Shown: positions 8,378-15,915, counted from the first letter of the stretch. The stretch is DNA of 64,000 bases from Streptomyces pseudovenezuelae (GCF_001513955.1 NZ_KQ948148.1:797905-861904), one strand, 5' to 3'. Translations and numbers: made by a program. The notes: generated by a model from the sequence alone, not told the origin.

Positions 8378-8581
8378 ATGGCTGACAACCAGGGCCCCCA
8401 GGGCAACTACGACCCCGCCGGCAGCACCCAGATGTTCCGCGCGTTCGTCGACGAGGCACCGCAGACCGGCCGCCGGCAGGCCGCACCCGCCGCATCGGGC
8501 GGCCCCCGCATCGGCCTCATCATCGGCGTGGTGATCGCGGTGGCGATCGTGGCGGCGGTGGCTTGGCTGGCACTGAAGTAG
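8378..8581 (+). CDS. Small single-pass membrane protein
   Basis: The protein has 67 residues. The first 40 are polar (MADNQGPQGNYDPAGSTQMF...), followed by one long hydrophobic helix (GLIIGVVIAVAIVAAVAWLAL) that ends the protein. This gives a C-tail-anchored layout with the N-terminus probably in the cytoplasm. Codon bias is that of a real Streptomyces gene. No enzymatic motif is seen and no function can be assigned. It is divergent from marR across a shared control region. Confidence 0.65.
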   Translation: MADNQGPQGNYDPAGSTQMFRAFVDEAPQTGRRQAAPAASGGPRIGLIIGVVIAVAIVAAVAWLALK

Positions 8582-8627
8582 CCCCCACGACAGGGGCCGC
8601 CCCCCGCCACACCGCCGCCGACGGCCC

Positions 8628-9055
8628 GTAGCTCCTCAGGGGCGCGGGGAACTGCGCGACCGGCCACGACGGACCCGCGCCCGCCCGACGAGCGAACTCG
8701 GCACGACGATGGGCGCCGGGTTCAGGCCCGGCGCAGCTGTCCGCGAGGGACGGTGGCAGGAGTGACGGCCCGTAACAGCGCAGCCCACCTGCAGCTCCTC
8801 AGGGGCGCGGGGAACTGCGCGACCGGCCACGACGGACCCGCGCTCGCTCGACGAGCGAATTCGGCACGACGATGGGCGCCGGGTTCAGGCCCGGCGCAGC
8901 TGTCCGCGAGGGACGGTGGCAGGAGTGACGGCCCGTAACAGCGCAGCTAGCCCGTAGCTCTTTAGGGGCGCGGGGAACTGCGCGACCAGCCACGACGGAC
9001 CCGCGCCCGCCCGACGAGCGAACTCGGCACGACGGGCGCCCGGTTCAAGCCCAGC
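8628..9055. repeat. Three tandem 163-bp units of the intergenic repeat
   Basis: The core AGGGGCGCGGGGAACTGCGC starts at 8638, 8801 and 8964, exactly 163 bp apart twice. Each unit continues through GACCGGCCACGACGG, a CGACGAGCGAA segment and, in units 1 and 2, GGCGCCGGGTTCAGGCCCGGCGC, which can fold into a hairpin. Unit 3 diverges after about 9035. The gap between the 67-residue protein and the sigma factor (8582-9125) holds no gene that I can support; these units fill most of it. Confidence 0.85.
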
Positions 9056-9125
9056 TCGCACTGCCCCGGCGCATCCACAGGCCCCCGAAGGCGCTTCCGG
9101 ATGCCCGGTGACAGGCGAGGAACCC

Positions 9126-10019
9126 TCAGTCGGAGATGAGCCCCTCGCGCAGCTGGGCCAGCGTGCGGGTCAGGAGGCGGGAGACGTGCATCTGGGAGAT
9201 GCCGACCTCCTCGCCGATCTGTGACTGGGTCATGTTGGCGAAGAAGCGCAGCATGATGATCTGGCGCTCACGGGGCGGGAGTTTGGCCAGCAGTGGCTTC
9301 AGGGACTCCCGGTACTCGACGCCCTCCAGAGCCGTGTCCTCGTAGCCGAGGCGGTCCGCGAGGGAGCCCTCGCCGCCGTCGTCCTCGGGGGCCGGGGAGT
9401 CGAGCGAGGAGGCCGTGTACGCGTTGCCGACCGCGAGGCCGTCGACGACGTCCTCCTCGGACACGCCCAGCACGGAGGCGAGTTCGGCCACCGTCGGAGA
9501 GCGGTCCAGCTTCTGGGAGAGCTCGTCGCTGGCCTTGGTGAGGGCCAGCCGCAGCTCCTGAAGGCGGCGCGGGACGCGGACCGACCACGAGGTGTCGCGG
9601 AAGAACCGCTTGATCTCGCCGACCACCGTCGGCATCGCGAACGTCGGGAACTCCACGCCGCGTTCGCAGTCGAAGCGGTCGATCGCCTTGATCAGGCCGA
9701 TGGTGCCGACCTGGACGATGTCCTCCATCGGCTCGTTGCGCGAGCGGAAGCGAGCCGCCGCGTAGCGCACCAGCGGGAGGTTGAGCTCGATGAGGGTGTC
9801 CCGGACGTACGCACGCTCGGGGCTGTTCTCGTCGAGTGCGGCAAGCCGCAGGAAGAGGGAGCGGGACAGGGTGCGGGTGTCGATGGCTCCGGACACCATG
9901 GGGGGTGCCGGGAGGGCCGGGGCCGGCGCGGCCTCGACAGCCGTGACGTCGTCGAGTGCGGGCTCAGCCTCGCTCTTTGTGAGCGTGAGCACCTTCGAGC
10001 TGCCCTGATCTGCGGACAT
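9126..10019 (-). CDS. sigN: RNA polymerase sigma factor, SigB/F/G subfamily (probable SigN)
   Basis: The protein has 297 residues. Region 2 is LIELNLPLVRYAAARFRSRNEPMEDIVQVGTIGLIKAIDRFD with GVEFPTFAMPTVVGEIKRFFRD, region 3 is SDELSQKLDRSPTVAELASVLGV, and region 4 is LPPRERQIIMLRFFANMTQSQIGEEVGISQMHVSRLL. This is the stress/development group-3 type. The ATG at 10019 follows AAAGGGGGT. By position next to sigF and its Asp/Glu-rich spacer it corresponds to SigN of S. coelicolor (recall). It should direct core polymerase to GTTT...GGGTAT-type promoters during differentiation or stress. A matching promoter lies before the gene itself, so autoregulation is plausible. No anti-sigma gene is adjacent. 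Confidence 0.85.
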   Translation of the reverse strand: MSADQGSSKVLTLTKSEAEPALDDVTAVEAAPAPALPAPPMVSGAIDTRTLSRSLFLRLAALDENSPERAYVRDTLIELNLPLVRYAAARFRSRNEPMEDIVQVGTIGLIKAIDRFDCERGVEFPTFAMPTVVGEIKRFFRDTSWSVRVPRRLQELRLALTKASDELSQKLDRSPTVAELASVLGVSEEDVVDGLAVGNAYTASSLDSPAPEDDGGEGSLADRLGYEDTALEGVEYRESLKPLLAKLPPRERQIIMLRFFANMTQSQIGEEVGISQMHVSRLLTRTLAQLREGLISD

Positions 10020-10087
10020 GCCACCCCCTTTGGGTCGCGGGACGGTCGTGGCGAACGCCCCGTGGTGGAACGTCAGCCTTCACCTGA

Positions 10088-10113
10088 ATACCGGAGCCGA
10101 AGCCTCGGCAAAC
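10088..10113 (-). promoter_or_regulatory. Possible SigB/F-type promoter of the sigma gene
   Basis: On the minus strand GTTT (10113-10110), 16 nt, then CGGTAT (10093-10088) resembles the group-3 sigma consensus GNNT-N14-16-GGGTAT. It lies about 70 nt before the start codon at 10019. This suggests autoregulation or control by the neighbouring sigma factor. Confidence 0.45.
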
Positions 10114-10129
10114 GCGCTTCCCGCAGAAT

Positions 10130-10172
10130 GTCACATGTCGGCAACACGCTGTAGTGACATGTCGACATGTGA
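10130..10172. promoter_or_regulatory. ACATGTC palindrome cluster upstream of the sigma gene
   Basis: TGTCACATGTC at 10130-10140 is followed by the perfect 14-bp palindrome ACATGTCGACATGT at 10157-10170, itself two back-to-back ACATGTC half-sites. A related GACATGTGCAC lies before sigF near 11225. These look like binding sites for a dimeric regulator that I cannot name. The gap 10020-10346 otherwise holds only the promoter above. Confidence 0.5.
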
Positions 10173-10346
10173 GACTCGAATACGCCCTGGATAAAGGGGG
10201 TCTGACGGTTTTTCGGCACAGAAGTGTCGGGAACGGCGCCGGTGAGCGATTCGCTCGCGCCGGTTACTTCTCGATCCCGCTTGCGAACTGCGGTGTTCCG
10301 GAACGTGCGACCGTGCGCCCCTTATGCATCGGCAATCCGCCGAAGA

Positions 10347-11204
10347 CTATGCGTCGATCCGATTGGCGGATCGCAGCCGCTGGAAGCTACGCGCGAGTAG
10401 CCTCGAAACGTGCATCTGTGAGACGCCGAGTTCCGCGCTGATTTGGGACTGGGTGAGATTGCTGTAGTAGCGCAGCAGCAGGATTCGCTGTTCGCGTTCC
10501 GGGAGTTGGACCAGGAGATGGCGCACCAGATCGCGGTGTTCCACGCCGTCCAGCGCCGGGTCCTCGTAGCCGAGCCGGTCGAGCAGGCCCGGCAGCCCGT
10601 CGCCCTCCTGGGCCGCCTCCAGTGAGGTGGCGTGGTACGACCGTCCGGCCTCGATGCAGGACAGCACCTCGTCCTCGGTGATGCGCAGCCGCTCGGCGAT
10701 CTCGGAGGTCGTGGGGGTGCGCCCGAAGGCGGTCGTCAGGTCCTCCGTCGCCCCGTTGACCTGCACCCACAGCTCGTGCAGCCGGCGCGGTACGTGGACG
10801 GTGCGGACGTTGTCGCGGAAGTACCGCTTGATCTCGCCCACGACGGTCGGCATCGCGAAGGTCGGGAACTGCACGCCCCGGTCCGGGTCGAAACGGTCGA
10901 TGGCGTTGATGAGCCCGATGGTGCCGACCTGGATCACGTCCTCCATCGGCTCGTTGCGGGAGCGGAAGCGGGCTGCCGCGTAGCGCACGAGCGGGAGGTT
11001 GGCCTCGATGAGCGCCGCCCGCACCCGGTTGTGCTCCGGCGTGCCCGGCTGGAGCTCCTTCAGCTGGCCGAAGAGCACCTGGGTGAGCGCCCGGGTGTCG
11101 GCGCCGCGACTGCGTGGGGCGGCCTCCTGGGGAGCCTCCTGGGGAGGCGCGGTACTGGCCGACACGGTCAACGCCACCTCTTCGTTGGTCAACTCATCCG
11201 TCAA
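10347..11204 (-). CDS. sigF: RNA polymerase sigma factor SigF
   Basis: The protein has 285 residues with sigma regions 2 (NLPLVRYAAARFRSRNEPMEDVIQVGTIGLINAIDRFD), 3 and 4 (LPEREQRILLLRYYSNLTQSQISAELGVSQMHVSRLL). The middle section RRLHELWVQVNGATEDLTTAFGR and SYHATSLEAAQEGDGLPGLLDRLGYEDPALDGVEH match my memory of S. coelicolor SigF, needed for spore maturation late in sporulation. The N-terminus is Ala/Pro/Glu-rich. The start is uncertain: TTG at 11204 gives the full frame, but a GTG at 11165 has a GAGGTG nine nt upstream. It is a close paralogue of the next gene and lies in the same direction. Confidence 0.85.
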   Translation of the reverse strand: MTDELTNEEVALTVSASTAPPQEAPQEAAPRSRGADTRALTQVLFGQLKELQPGTPEHNRVRAALIEANLPLVRYAAARFRSRNEPMEDVIQVGTIGLINAIDRFDPDRGVQFPTFAMPTVVGEIKRYFRDNVRTVHVPRRLHELWVQVNGATEDLTTAFGRTPTTSEIAERLRITEDEVLSCIEAGRSYHATSLEAAQEGDGLPGLLDRLGYEDPALDGVEHRDLVRHLLVQLPEREQRILLLRYYSNLTQSQISAELGVSQMHVSRLLARSFQRLRSANRIDA

Positions 11205-11304
11205 AAGCGGTCATAGCATCACAAGACATGTGCACTGTGTGCAAGCACCGCATAACGTTGGGTTACGCCGTGTTGAGGGGCAACTTGGGGTGAAGGACGC
11301 AGAA

Positions 11305-11334
11305 AAGCCCCCCGCCGTTCCCGGCAGGAGGCTT
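11305..11334 (-). terminator. Hairpin terminator after the Dabb gene
   Basis: AAGCCCCCCGCCG (11305-11317) pairs with CGGCAGGAGGCTT (11322-11334) with two mismatches. It lies downstream of the Dabb gene and upstream of sigF, so it should keep the two units apart. Confidence 0.6.
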
Positions 11335-11363
11335 CGGAGCGCTCGGGCTCAGTGCACTCGGGC

Positions 11364-11657
11364 TCAGTACGCGTAGTCCGCGATCACCCAGGTGGCGAAC
11401 TCCTTCCACAGCGCCACGCCCGCCTGGTGCTCCGGGTGCTCGACGTACGTCCGCAGCGCGGTCGCGTCCTCGAACCCGGAGTTGATGGCGAAGTCGTAGG
11501 CGATGGGGCGGTCGCTGAGGTTCCAGCCCAGCTCCCAGAAGCGGATCTCGGGGATCTTGCCGTCCAGCGCGCGGAAGGCCTCGACGCCCTCGACGACGCG
11601 CGGGTCGTCCCGCTCGACACCCTCGTTGAGCTTGAAGAGGACGAGGTGGCGGATCAT
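11364..11657 (-). CDS. Dabb (stress-responsive alpha/beta-barrel) family protein
   Basis: The 97-residue protein starts MIRHLVLFKLNEGV and has ALDGKIPEIRFWELGWNLSDRPIAYDFAINSGFEDATALRTYVEHPEHQAG. The family signatures are the H-x-V-x-F-K strand and the YxxHPxH motif. Dabb proteins are dimeric ferredoxin-like barrels; some are cyclases or ligand binders, but most, as here, have no known reaction. It lies 12 bp after the small membrane-protein gene in the same direction and may be co-transcribed with it. Confidence 0.85.
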   Translation of the reverse strand: MIRHLVLFKLNEGVERDDPRVVEGVEAFRALDGKIPEIRFWELGWNLSDRPIAYDFAINSGFEDATALRTYVEHPEHQAGVALWKEFATWVIADYAY

Positions 11658-11669
11658 CTGAACTCCCAG

Positions 11670-11846
11670 CTAGTGCGCGCCGTCGGCCAGCCATGTGAAG
11701 AAGTCGCCCACGGCCTTGGCGGCGTCCGATATGCCCTGGAACCCTATCTGCACGTAGTCGGCGGCCTTGGCCGGGTCCGTGATGATCACGTACAGCACGA
11801 AGACCACGAGCACATAGACGGCGAGCTTCTTTCCGTTCACCGCCAT
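11670..11846 (-). CDS. Small membrane protein, 58 residues
   Basis: It reads MAVNGKKLAVYVLVVFVLYVIITDPAKAADYVQIGFQGISDAAKAVGDFFTWLADGAH. A single N-terminal hydrophobic helix is followed by a short amphipathic helical tail. The ATG at 11846 has GGGGGAGG upstream; longer versions of the frame would run into the tRNA gene and its terminator. I recognise it as a conserved streptomycete hypothetical protein of unknown role. It probably forms a short unit with the Dabb gene. Confidence 0.75.
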   Translation of the reverse strand: MAVNGKKLAVYVLVVFVLYVIITDPAKAADYVQIGFQGISDAAKAVGDFFTWLADGAH

Positions 11847-11916
11847 CGCGGCCTCCCCCGCTTGGTACGTCTGTTCCTTCTGGGGCGCGAGTGTAACCGG
11901 GGTGATCAGTACGCAC

Positions 11917-11946
11917 GAAGGGCCCCGTCTTACGACGGGGCCCTTC
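11917..11946 (-). terminator. Terminator of tRNA-Ser
   Basis: A perfect 13-bp stem GAAGGGCCCCGTC / GACGGGGCCCTTC with loop TTAC lies 5 bp past the tRNA gene on the minus strand. Confidence 0.85.
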
Positions 11947-11951
11947 TCAAG

Positions 11952-12036
11952 CGGTAGCGGAGGGATTTGAACCCTCGGTGACTTGCGCCACACTCGCTTT
12001 CGAGGCGAGCTCCTTCGGCCGCTCGGACACGCTACC
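11952..12036 (-). tRNA. tRNA-Ser (anticodon CGA)
   Basis: On the minus strand the acceptor arms GGTAGCG and CGCTACC pair. The anticodon arm is CTCGC-CTCGAAA-GCGAG, giving CGA, which reads UCG. There is a long class II variable arm and a TTCAAAT T-loop. CCA is not encoded. Confidence 0.95.
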
Positions 12037-12081
12037 GAGGGAGACCTTACAGCAAGGTGGGGCGTGCTTTGAAATCCGTAT

Positions 12082-12507
12082 TCAGCGGTCCCGGAAGAAC
12101 CCCGTGAGGAGGCCGGCGCACTCGTCCGCGAGGACTCCGCCGACCACCTCGGGGCGGTGGTTGAGGCGCCGGTCGCGGACGACGTCCCACAGGGAGCCGG
12201 CCGCGCCCGCCTTCTCGTCCCGGGCGCCGTAGACGACCCGGTCCACCCGGGACTGCACGATCGCGCCCGCGCACATCGTGCAGGGCTCCAACGTGACGAC
12301 GAGCGTGCAGCCGGTCAGCCGCCACTCGCCGAGCTCCGCCGCCGCCCGCCTGATCGCGAGGACCTCCGCGTGTGCGGTCGGATCGCCGACCGCCTCGCGT
12401 TCGTTGTGGCCGGCCGCCAGCACCGTCGTACCGTCCGGGGACAGTACGACGGCGCCCACCGGCACGTCCGGGCCCGCCCGGCCGGCCTCGTCCAGGGCGA
12501 GCCGCAT
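12082..12507 (-). CDS. tadA: tRNA adenosine(34) deaminase
   Basis: The 141-residue protein has the cytidine/deoxycytidylate deaminase fold. TAHAEVLAI carries the zinc ligand His46 and proton-shuttling Glu48, and LEPCTMCAGA carries ligands Cys76 and Cys79. It converts the wobble adenosine of tRNA-Arg(ACG) to inosine in the cytoplasm and is normally essential. The ATG at 12507 is the only good start in frame. The gene lies 59 bp after a gene of the TadA-associated family on the same strand, a pairing conserved in actinobacteria. C-terminal Arg-rich end (FFRDR) suits tRNA binding. Confidence 0.92.
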   Translation of the reverse strand: MRLALDEAGRAGPDVPVGAVVLSPDGTTVLAAGHNEREAVGDPTAHAEVLAIRRAAAELGEWRLTGCTLVVTLEPCTMCAGAIVQSRVDRVVYGARDEKAGAAGSLWDVVRDRRLNHRPEVVGGVLADECAGLLTGFFRDR

Positions 12508-12566
12508 CGCGGCCCGCCAGCGGTCGCGTACCGGGTCCGGGGTGTCCTCGTGCCCGGTCCCCGCGG

Positions 12567-13103
12567 TCAGCGGACGGTCTCCAGGACCTCCGAGGCGCCC
12601 AGGGCCTCGGCGATCTCGGTGAGGGCGTCCTCCGACAGGGCCTTCAGCTCCTTCTCGCCGATGCCCAGGTCGTCGAGGACCTGCGGGTCGCCGACCGGGC
12701 CGTGCGGCACGGCCTCTCCGGAGCCGGCCACTTCGACGGTGTCGTCGTCGTCCTCCTCGTCGTCACCGTCCTCGGTGCCGTCGAGGTCGAGGGCGTCGAG
12801 GTCGGGGTCGTCGTCGGGCTCCCTTCCGAGCAGTTCGTCGGTGAGCAGGATCTCGCCGTACGAGCTGCGGGCAGCGGCGGCGGCGTCCGAGACGTAGATA
12901 CGAGGGTCTTCCTCGCCGTCGATGCGGACGACGCCGAACCAGGCGTCCTCCTGCTCGATCAGCACGAGCACCGTGTCGTCCTCGGCCGCGGCTTCCCGGG
13001 CGAGGTCGGCCAGATCCGACAGCGTCTCCACATTGTCGAGGAGCTCCGTGTCGCTCGCTTCCCACCCGTCTTCGGTGCGCGCGAGCAGTGCGGCGAAGTA
13101 CAC
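12567..13103 (-). CDS. tRNA adenosine deaminase-associated protein
   Basis: The 178-residue protein begins VYFAALLARTEDGWEASDTELLDNVETLSDLADLAREAA, then LVLIEQEDAWFGVVRIDGEEDPRIYVSDA. A highly acidic stretch (about residues 90-125, EPDDDPDLDALDLDGTEDGDDEEDDDD) follows, and the end is VLDDLGIGEKELKALSEDALTEIAEALG. It belongs to an actinobacterial family named only for standing next to tadA; its biochemical role is not known. The GTG at 13103 was chosen because GGGAG lies 7 nt before it, while the ATG at 13124 has no ribosome-binding site. Confidence 0.85.
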   Translation of the reverse strand: MYFAALLARTEDGWEASDTELLDNVETLSDLADLAREAAAEDDTVLVLIEQEDAWFGVVRIDGEEDPRIYVSDAAAAARSSYGEILLTDELLGREPDDDPDLDALDLDGTEDGDDEEDDDDTVEVAGSGEAVPHGPVGDPQVLDDLGIGEKELKALSEDALTEIAEALGASEVLETVR

Positions 13104-13480
13104 CGTGACTCTCCCACTGGTCATAGGCGTGCCGGTTGGGGGTCCCCCCGGCGGAGGTTCGGGCGGGGAGAGCTCGGCTCCGAGCCCCACCCACTCGGAA
13201 TCGTGGCAGAAACAAGGCGTTCAGGGGACGTCTTCGGCACCCTGTGTCCGGTGGTTTTGATCGCACGCGCGTCGGCACGTCGGTGAAGGACTCACCAGCG
13301 CACTCGTCGCCGCCACGAGCGGGATCGTACGCGGCTTTCCCAAGGGCCCACGCACGGCCACCTGTTCAGTGCGCCTTCAGCGCATCTTCAGCGCGCCTTC
13401 TGCGCCCCTGCAGTACGTCCCTCGACGCACCTTCACGGCACCCCTGAGCGCGCCGCCGGGCGCCGGGGGCGTGATCTTCC
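13104..13480. other. Gene-free stretch with short direct repeats
   Basis: I see no supportable gene. Around 13366-13405 a GCGC(C)TTC(A/T)GCGC unit recurs about three times in near-tandem, with a possible CAGTGCG...CGCACTG-like fold. The promoter of the tadA-associated gene should lie near its right side at 13104-13200. Nothing else stands out. Confidence 0.5.
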
Positions 13481-13660
13481 TTACCAGCGGAAGGTCCGCA
13501 TGCGCATCGCGTGCCGCAGCCGGGCCACCTTCGCGCGACGCGGCTGCACCCGGTCGCGCAGTTCCCGGGCCTCCGCGAGATCGCGCAGGAACTGCGCGCG
13601 ACGGCGTCGGCGTTCGGCGTCGGTCTCCTGTGACGGTTCGTGCTCAGGCAGGTCAGGCAT
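13481..13660 (-). CDS. Small Arg-rich hypothetical protein, 59 residues
   Basis: It reads MPDLPEHEPSQETDAERRRRRAQFLRDLAEARELRDRVQPRRAKVARLRHAMRMRTFRW. After an acidic start the rest is a basic, probably helical segment that could bind nucleic acid. Third codon positions are nearly all G or C, as in real genes of this genome. The Shine-Dalgarno is weak. It is divergent from upp. I believe it corresponds to a conserved hypothetical gene in this position in S. coelicolor, but no function is known. Confidence 0.65.
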   Translation of the reverse strand: MPDLPEHEPSQETDAERRRRRAQFLRDLAEARELRDRVQPRRAKVARLRHAMRMRTFRW

Positions 13661-13756
13661 CGGTTCATCACCCCAGTCCGTCCCTCTCACGTTCCCCCGG
13701 TCGGGCGGTTTGACGCCAGCGCGAGGGGGGCGATGGTCCCGGCTACTGTTGTGGAC

Positions 13757-14392
13757 ATGCGTCTCCACGTCGTCGACCACCCTCTGGTCGCCCACAAGCT
13801 CACCGCGTTGCGCGACCAGCGCACCGACTCCGCGACCTTCCGCCGCCTCGCCGACGAGCTGGTCACCCTGCTCGCCTACGAAGCCACCCGCGACGTGCGC
13901 ACCGAGGCGGTCGACATCCGCACCCCGGTCGCCGCCACGACCGGCGTGAAGCTCTCCTACCCGCGCCCCCTCGTGGTGCCGATCCTGCGGGCCGGGCTCG
14001 GCATGCTCGACGGCATGGTCCGTCTGCTGCCGACCGCCGAGGTCGGGTTCCTCGGCATGATCCGCAACGAGGAGACGCTGCAGGCCACCACGTATGCGGC
14101 GCGGATGCCGGAGGATCTCTCGGGGCGCCAGGTGTACGTCCTCGACCCGATGCTCGCGACCGGAGGCACGCTGGTGGCGGCGATCCGTGAGCTGATCAAG
14201 CGCGGCGCGGACGACGTGACGGCGGTGGTCCTGCTGGCCGCGCCGGAAGGCGTGGAGATCATGGAGCGCGAGCTGGCGGGTACGCCGGTCACGGTGGTCA
14301 CGGCGGCGGTCGACGACCACCTCAACGAACACGGCTACATCGTCCCGGGCCTCGGTGACGCGGGGGACCGGCTGTACGGGGCGGCGGAGTAG
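13757..14392 (+). CDS. upp: Uracil phosphoribosyltransferase
   Basis: The 211-residue protein has the family length. PRPLVVPILRAGLGMLDG forms the uracil/PRPP pocket, VYVLDPMLATGGTLVAAI is the PRPP-binding loop, and HGYIVPGLGDAGDRLYG is the C-terminal uracil-recognition motif. It makes UMP from uracil and PRPP in pyrimidine salvage, in the cytoplasm. The ATG at 13757 has no Shine-Dalgarno; TACTGT (13744-13749) stands 7 nt before it, which predicts a leaderless transcript. Divergent from the small Arg-rich gene. Confidence 0.95.
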   Translation: MRLHVVDHPLVAHKLTALRDQRTDSATFRRLADELVTLLAYEATRDVRTEAVDIRTPVAATTGVKLSYPRPLVVPILRAGLGMLDGMVRLLPTAEVGFLGMIRNEETLQATTYAARMPEDLSGRQVYVLDPMLATGGTLVAAIRELIKRGADDVTAVVLLAAPEGVEIMERELAGTPVTVVTAAVDDHLNEHGYIVPGLGDAGDRLYGAAE

Positions 14393-14426
14393 TCCTCCGA
14401 CGGGGTGGGTGGGGGCGGGCGTTTTT

Positions 14427-14449
14427 GCGCAGTTCCCCGCGCCCCTGGA
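14427..14449 (+). repeat. Intergenic repeat, partial copy
   Basis: GCGCAGTTCCCCGCGCCCCTG matches the inner part of the element at 2805-2838 in the same orientation. It starts 34 bp after upp and faces the copy at 14635, so the two may pair in a transcript. Confidence 0.65.
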
Positions 14450-14634
14450 GGGGTGGGTGGGTGGTGGGGTCGGGGCCGGGGTGGGGGGTGTCCGTCCTCG
14501 GTCCGGCGGCTCGGTCCCTCCACAAGGGCTCTGTAACGGACGCCGGCCGCTGCGGGCGGACACCCCCCACCCCGTCCCCTGCGCGCCGTACCCGGCCAAC
14601 GGTTCCGTCGTGGTGCCGGCGACTGCACCCCCCT

Positions 14635-14743
14635 AGGGGCGCGGGGAACTGCGCGACCAGCCACGACGGACCCGCACCCGCCTGCCCACCTGATCCGGTC
14701 AGGGGCGCGGGGAACTGCGCGACCGGCCACGACGTGCCCGCAC
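14635..14743 (-). repeat. Intergenic repeat, two further copies
   Basis: Copies start at 14635 (AGGGGCGCGGGGAACTGCGC, then GACCAGCCACGACGG) and 14701 (same core, then GACCGGCCACGACG), 66 bp apart. The region 14393-14770 between upp and the LytR-C gene contains only these repeats and the inverted copy at 14427. Confidence 0.75.
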
Positions 14744-14770
14744 TCGCCCGGTGAGCCAAGCCCAGCGCAG

Positions 14771-15415
14771 CTACCCGCAGCTCTTCTTCGCCCCTGTGGC
14801 CGCAGGCGTCGGCGCGCTCAGTGCGGTGAGTGCCTTGTCGGCGGCCGCCTTGCTGTTCAGGCTCTTGAAGCCGTTCCCGATGATCAGGTCGACCTCCGTG
14901 CCCTTACGGGTGTCCGTGCGGGTCTCCGCGGAGACGAGCTGGGTGCCGAGGACCGGCAGCGAGGTCTTGAGGGCCGTGGACGGACCGAGCAGTATCCCCG
15001 TGCCCTTGACCTTCTTGTCGTAGGTCGCCGTCGCGTTGCCCACGTCGCCGATCTTGAAGCCCCGCTTCTTCAGCTCGTCCGCCGTCTTCTTGGCGAGCCC
15101 GCCGCGCGCGGTGGCGTTCAGGACGTTGACGGTGATCTGGCCCGGCCGGGGGAGAGGGGCCGCGGAGGCGGACGGGGACGCGCCGGCCTTCGTCGTGCAG
15201 TTCGTCCTGGACCCGGCCGCGGAAGCCTGGTCCCCGCCGCCCGTGAACACGTCGATCAGCTGGAGCGTGCCCCAGCCGACCAGGCTCAGCGCGGCGACGG
15301 AGGCCACCACGCCCAGCACGAGCCTGCCGCGCCGCCGGGACCGACGCATCCGGGGGTACTTGTCGCCCGTGATCCGGTACTTACCGCCCATGCCGGGGGG
15401 CGTCAGCATGCTCAT
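14771..15415 (-). CDS. Membrane-anchored LytR C-terminal-domain protein
   Basis: The 214-residue protein has a basic N-terminus (YPRMRRSRRRGR), one membrane helix (LVLGVVASVAALSLVGWGTLQLI, about residues 31-53), and a Ser/Ala/Pro-rich linker. A LytR_C domain follows: ITVNVLNATARGGLAKKTADELKKRGFKIGDVGNA and GTEVDLIIGNGFKSL. The C-terminal domain should lie outside the membrane. LytR_C domains occur in cell-wall-related proteins, but here no CpsA/LytR catalytic domain is attached, so the role is open. The ATG at 15415 has no clear ribosome-binding site; a second ATG lies two codons later. Confidence 0.85.
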   Translation of the reverse strand: MSMLTPPGMGGKYRITGDKYPRMRRSRRRGRLVLGVVASVAALSLVGWGTLQLIDVFTGGGDQASAAGSRTNCTTKAGASPSASAAPLPRPGQITVNVLNATARGGLAKKTADELKKRGFKIGDVGNATATYDKKVKGTGILLGPSTALKTSLPVLGTQLVSAETRTDTRKGTEVDLIIGNGFKSLNSKAAADKALTALSAPTPAATGAKKSCG

Positions 15416-15514
15416 GGGCGCAGCGTAGTGCGCCCGGGCGGCAATGCCTACTAGATGATCATTGGCCACCGCGCAGGAGAACCCGAAAGGGTCAAACCTT
15501 TACAGCGCGGTCAC

Positions 15515-15811
15515 TCAGTCCAGCTCGAGCACGCGCGCGTGCAGCACCTGTCGCTGCTGGAGCGCCGCCCGCACCGCGCGGTGCAGGCCGTCCTCCAGGT
15601 ACAGGTCGCCCTGCCACTTCACGACGTGCGCGAACAGGTCGCCGTAGAACGTCGAGTCCTCGGCGAGCAGGGTCTCCAGGTCGAGTTGGCCCTTGGTCGT
15701 CACCAGCTGATCGAGGCGGACCGGGCGCGGTGCGACGTCCGCCCACTGCCGGGTGCTTTCCCGGCCGTGGTCGGGGTACGGCCGGCCGTTTCCGATGCGC
15801 TTGAAGATCAC
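15515..15811 (-). CDS. Conserved 98-residue protein with ParB/sulfiredoxin-like DGxHR motif
   Basis: It reads MIFKRIGNGRPYPDHG at the start and ends LYLEDGLHRAVRAALQQRQVLHARVLELD. The LEDGLHRA element followed by a helix and a hydrophobic strand resembles the DGxHR nucleotide-binding motif of ParB/sulfiredoxin-like domains. Similar proteins are, I recall, often labelled VapB-family antitoxin in Streptomyces; no toxin gene lies next to it, so I do not adopt that. It is divergent from the HerA-like gene with about 100 bp between them. Confidence 0.75.
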   Translation of the reverse strand: MIFKRIGNGRPYPDHGRESTRQWADVAPRPVRLDQLVTTKGQLDLETLLAEDSTFYGDLFAHVVKWQGDLYLEDGLHRAVRAALQQRQVLHARVLELD

Positions 15812-15915
15812 ACGGAAAGCCTACCGGTCAAGACCTTCCGGGCGCAGCCATGGCGACCGAGTGCGACGCTTGAAAAAAGCCGCGAAAAGGGGCTAAACGG
15901 GAGCAGGGGTTTGGT

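Noticed and set aside
15515..15811. A VapB antitoxin of a toxin-antitoxin pair
   Set aside because: No PIN-domain or other toxin gene lies beside it, and the DGxHR-like motif points to another fold.
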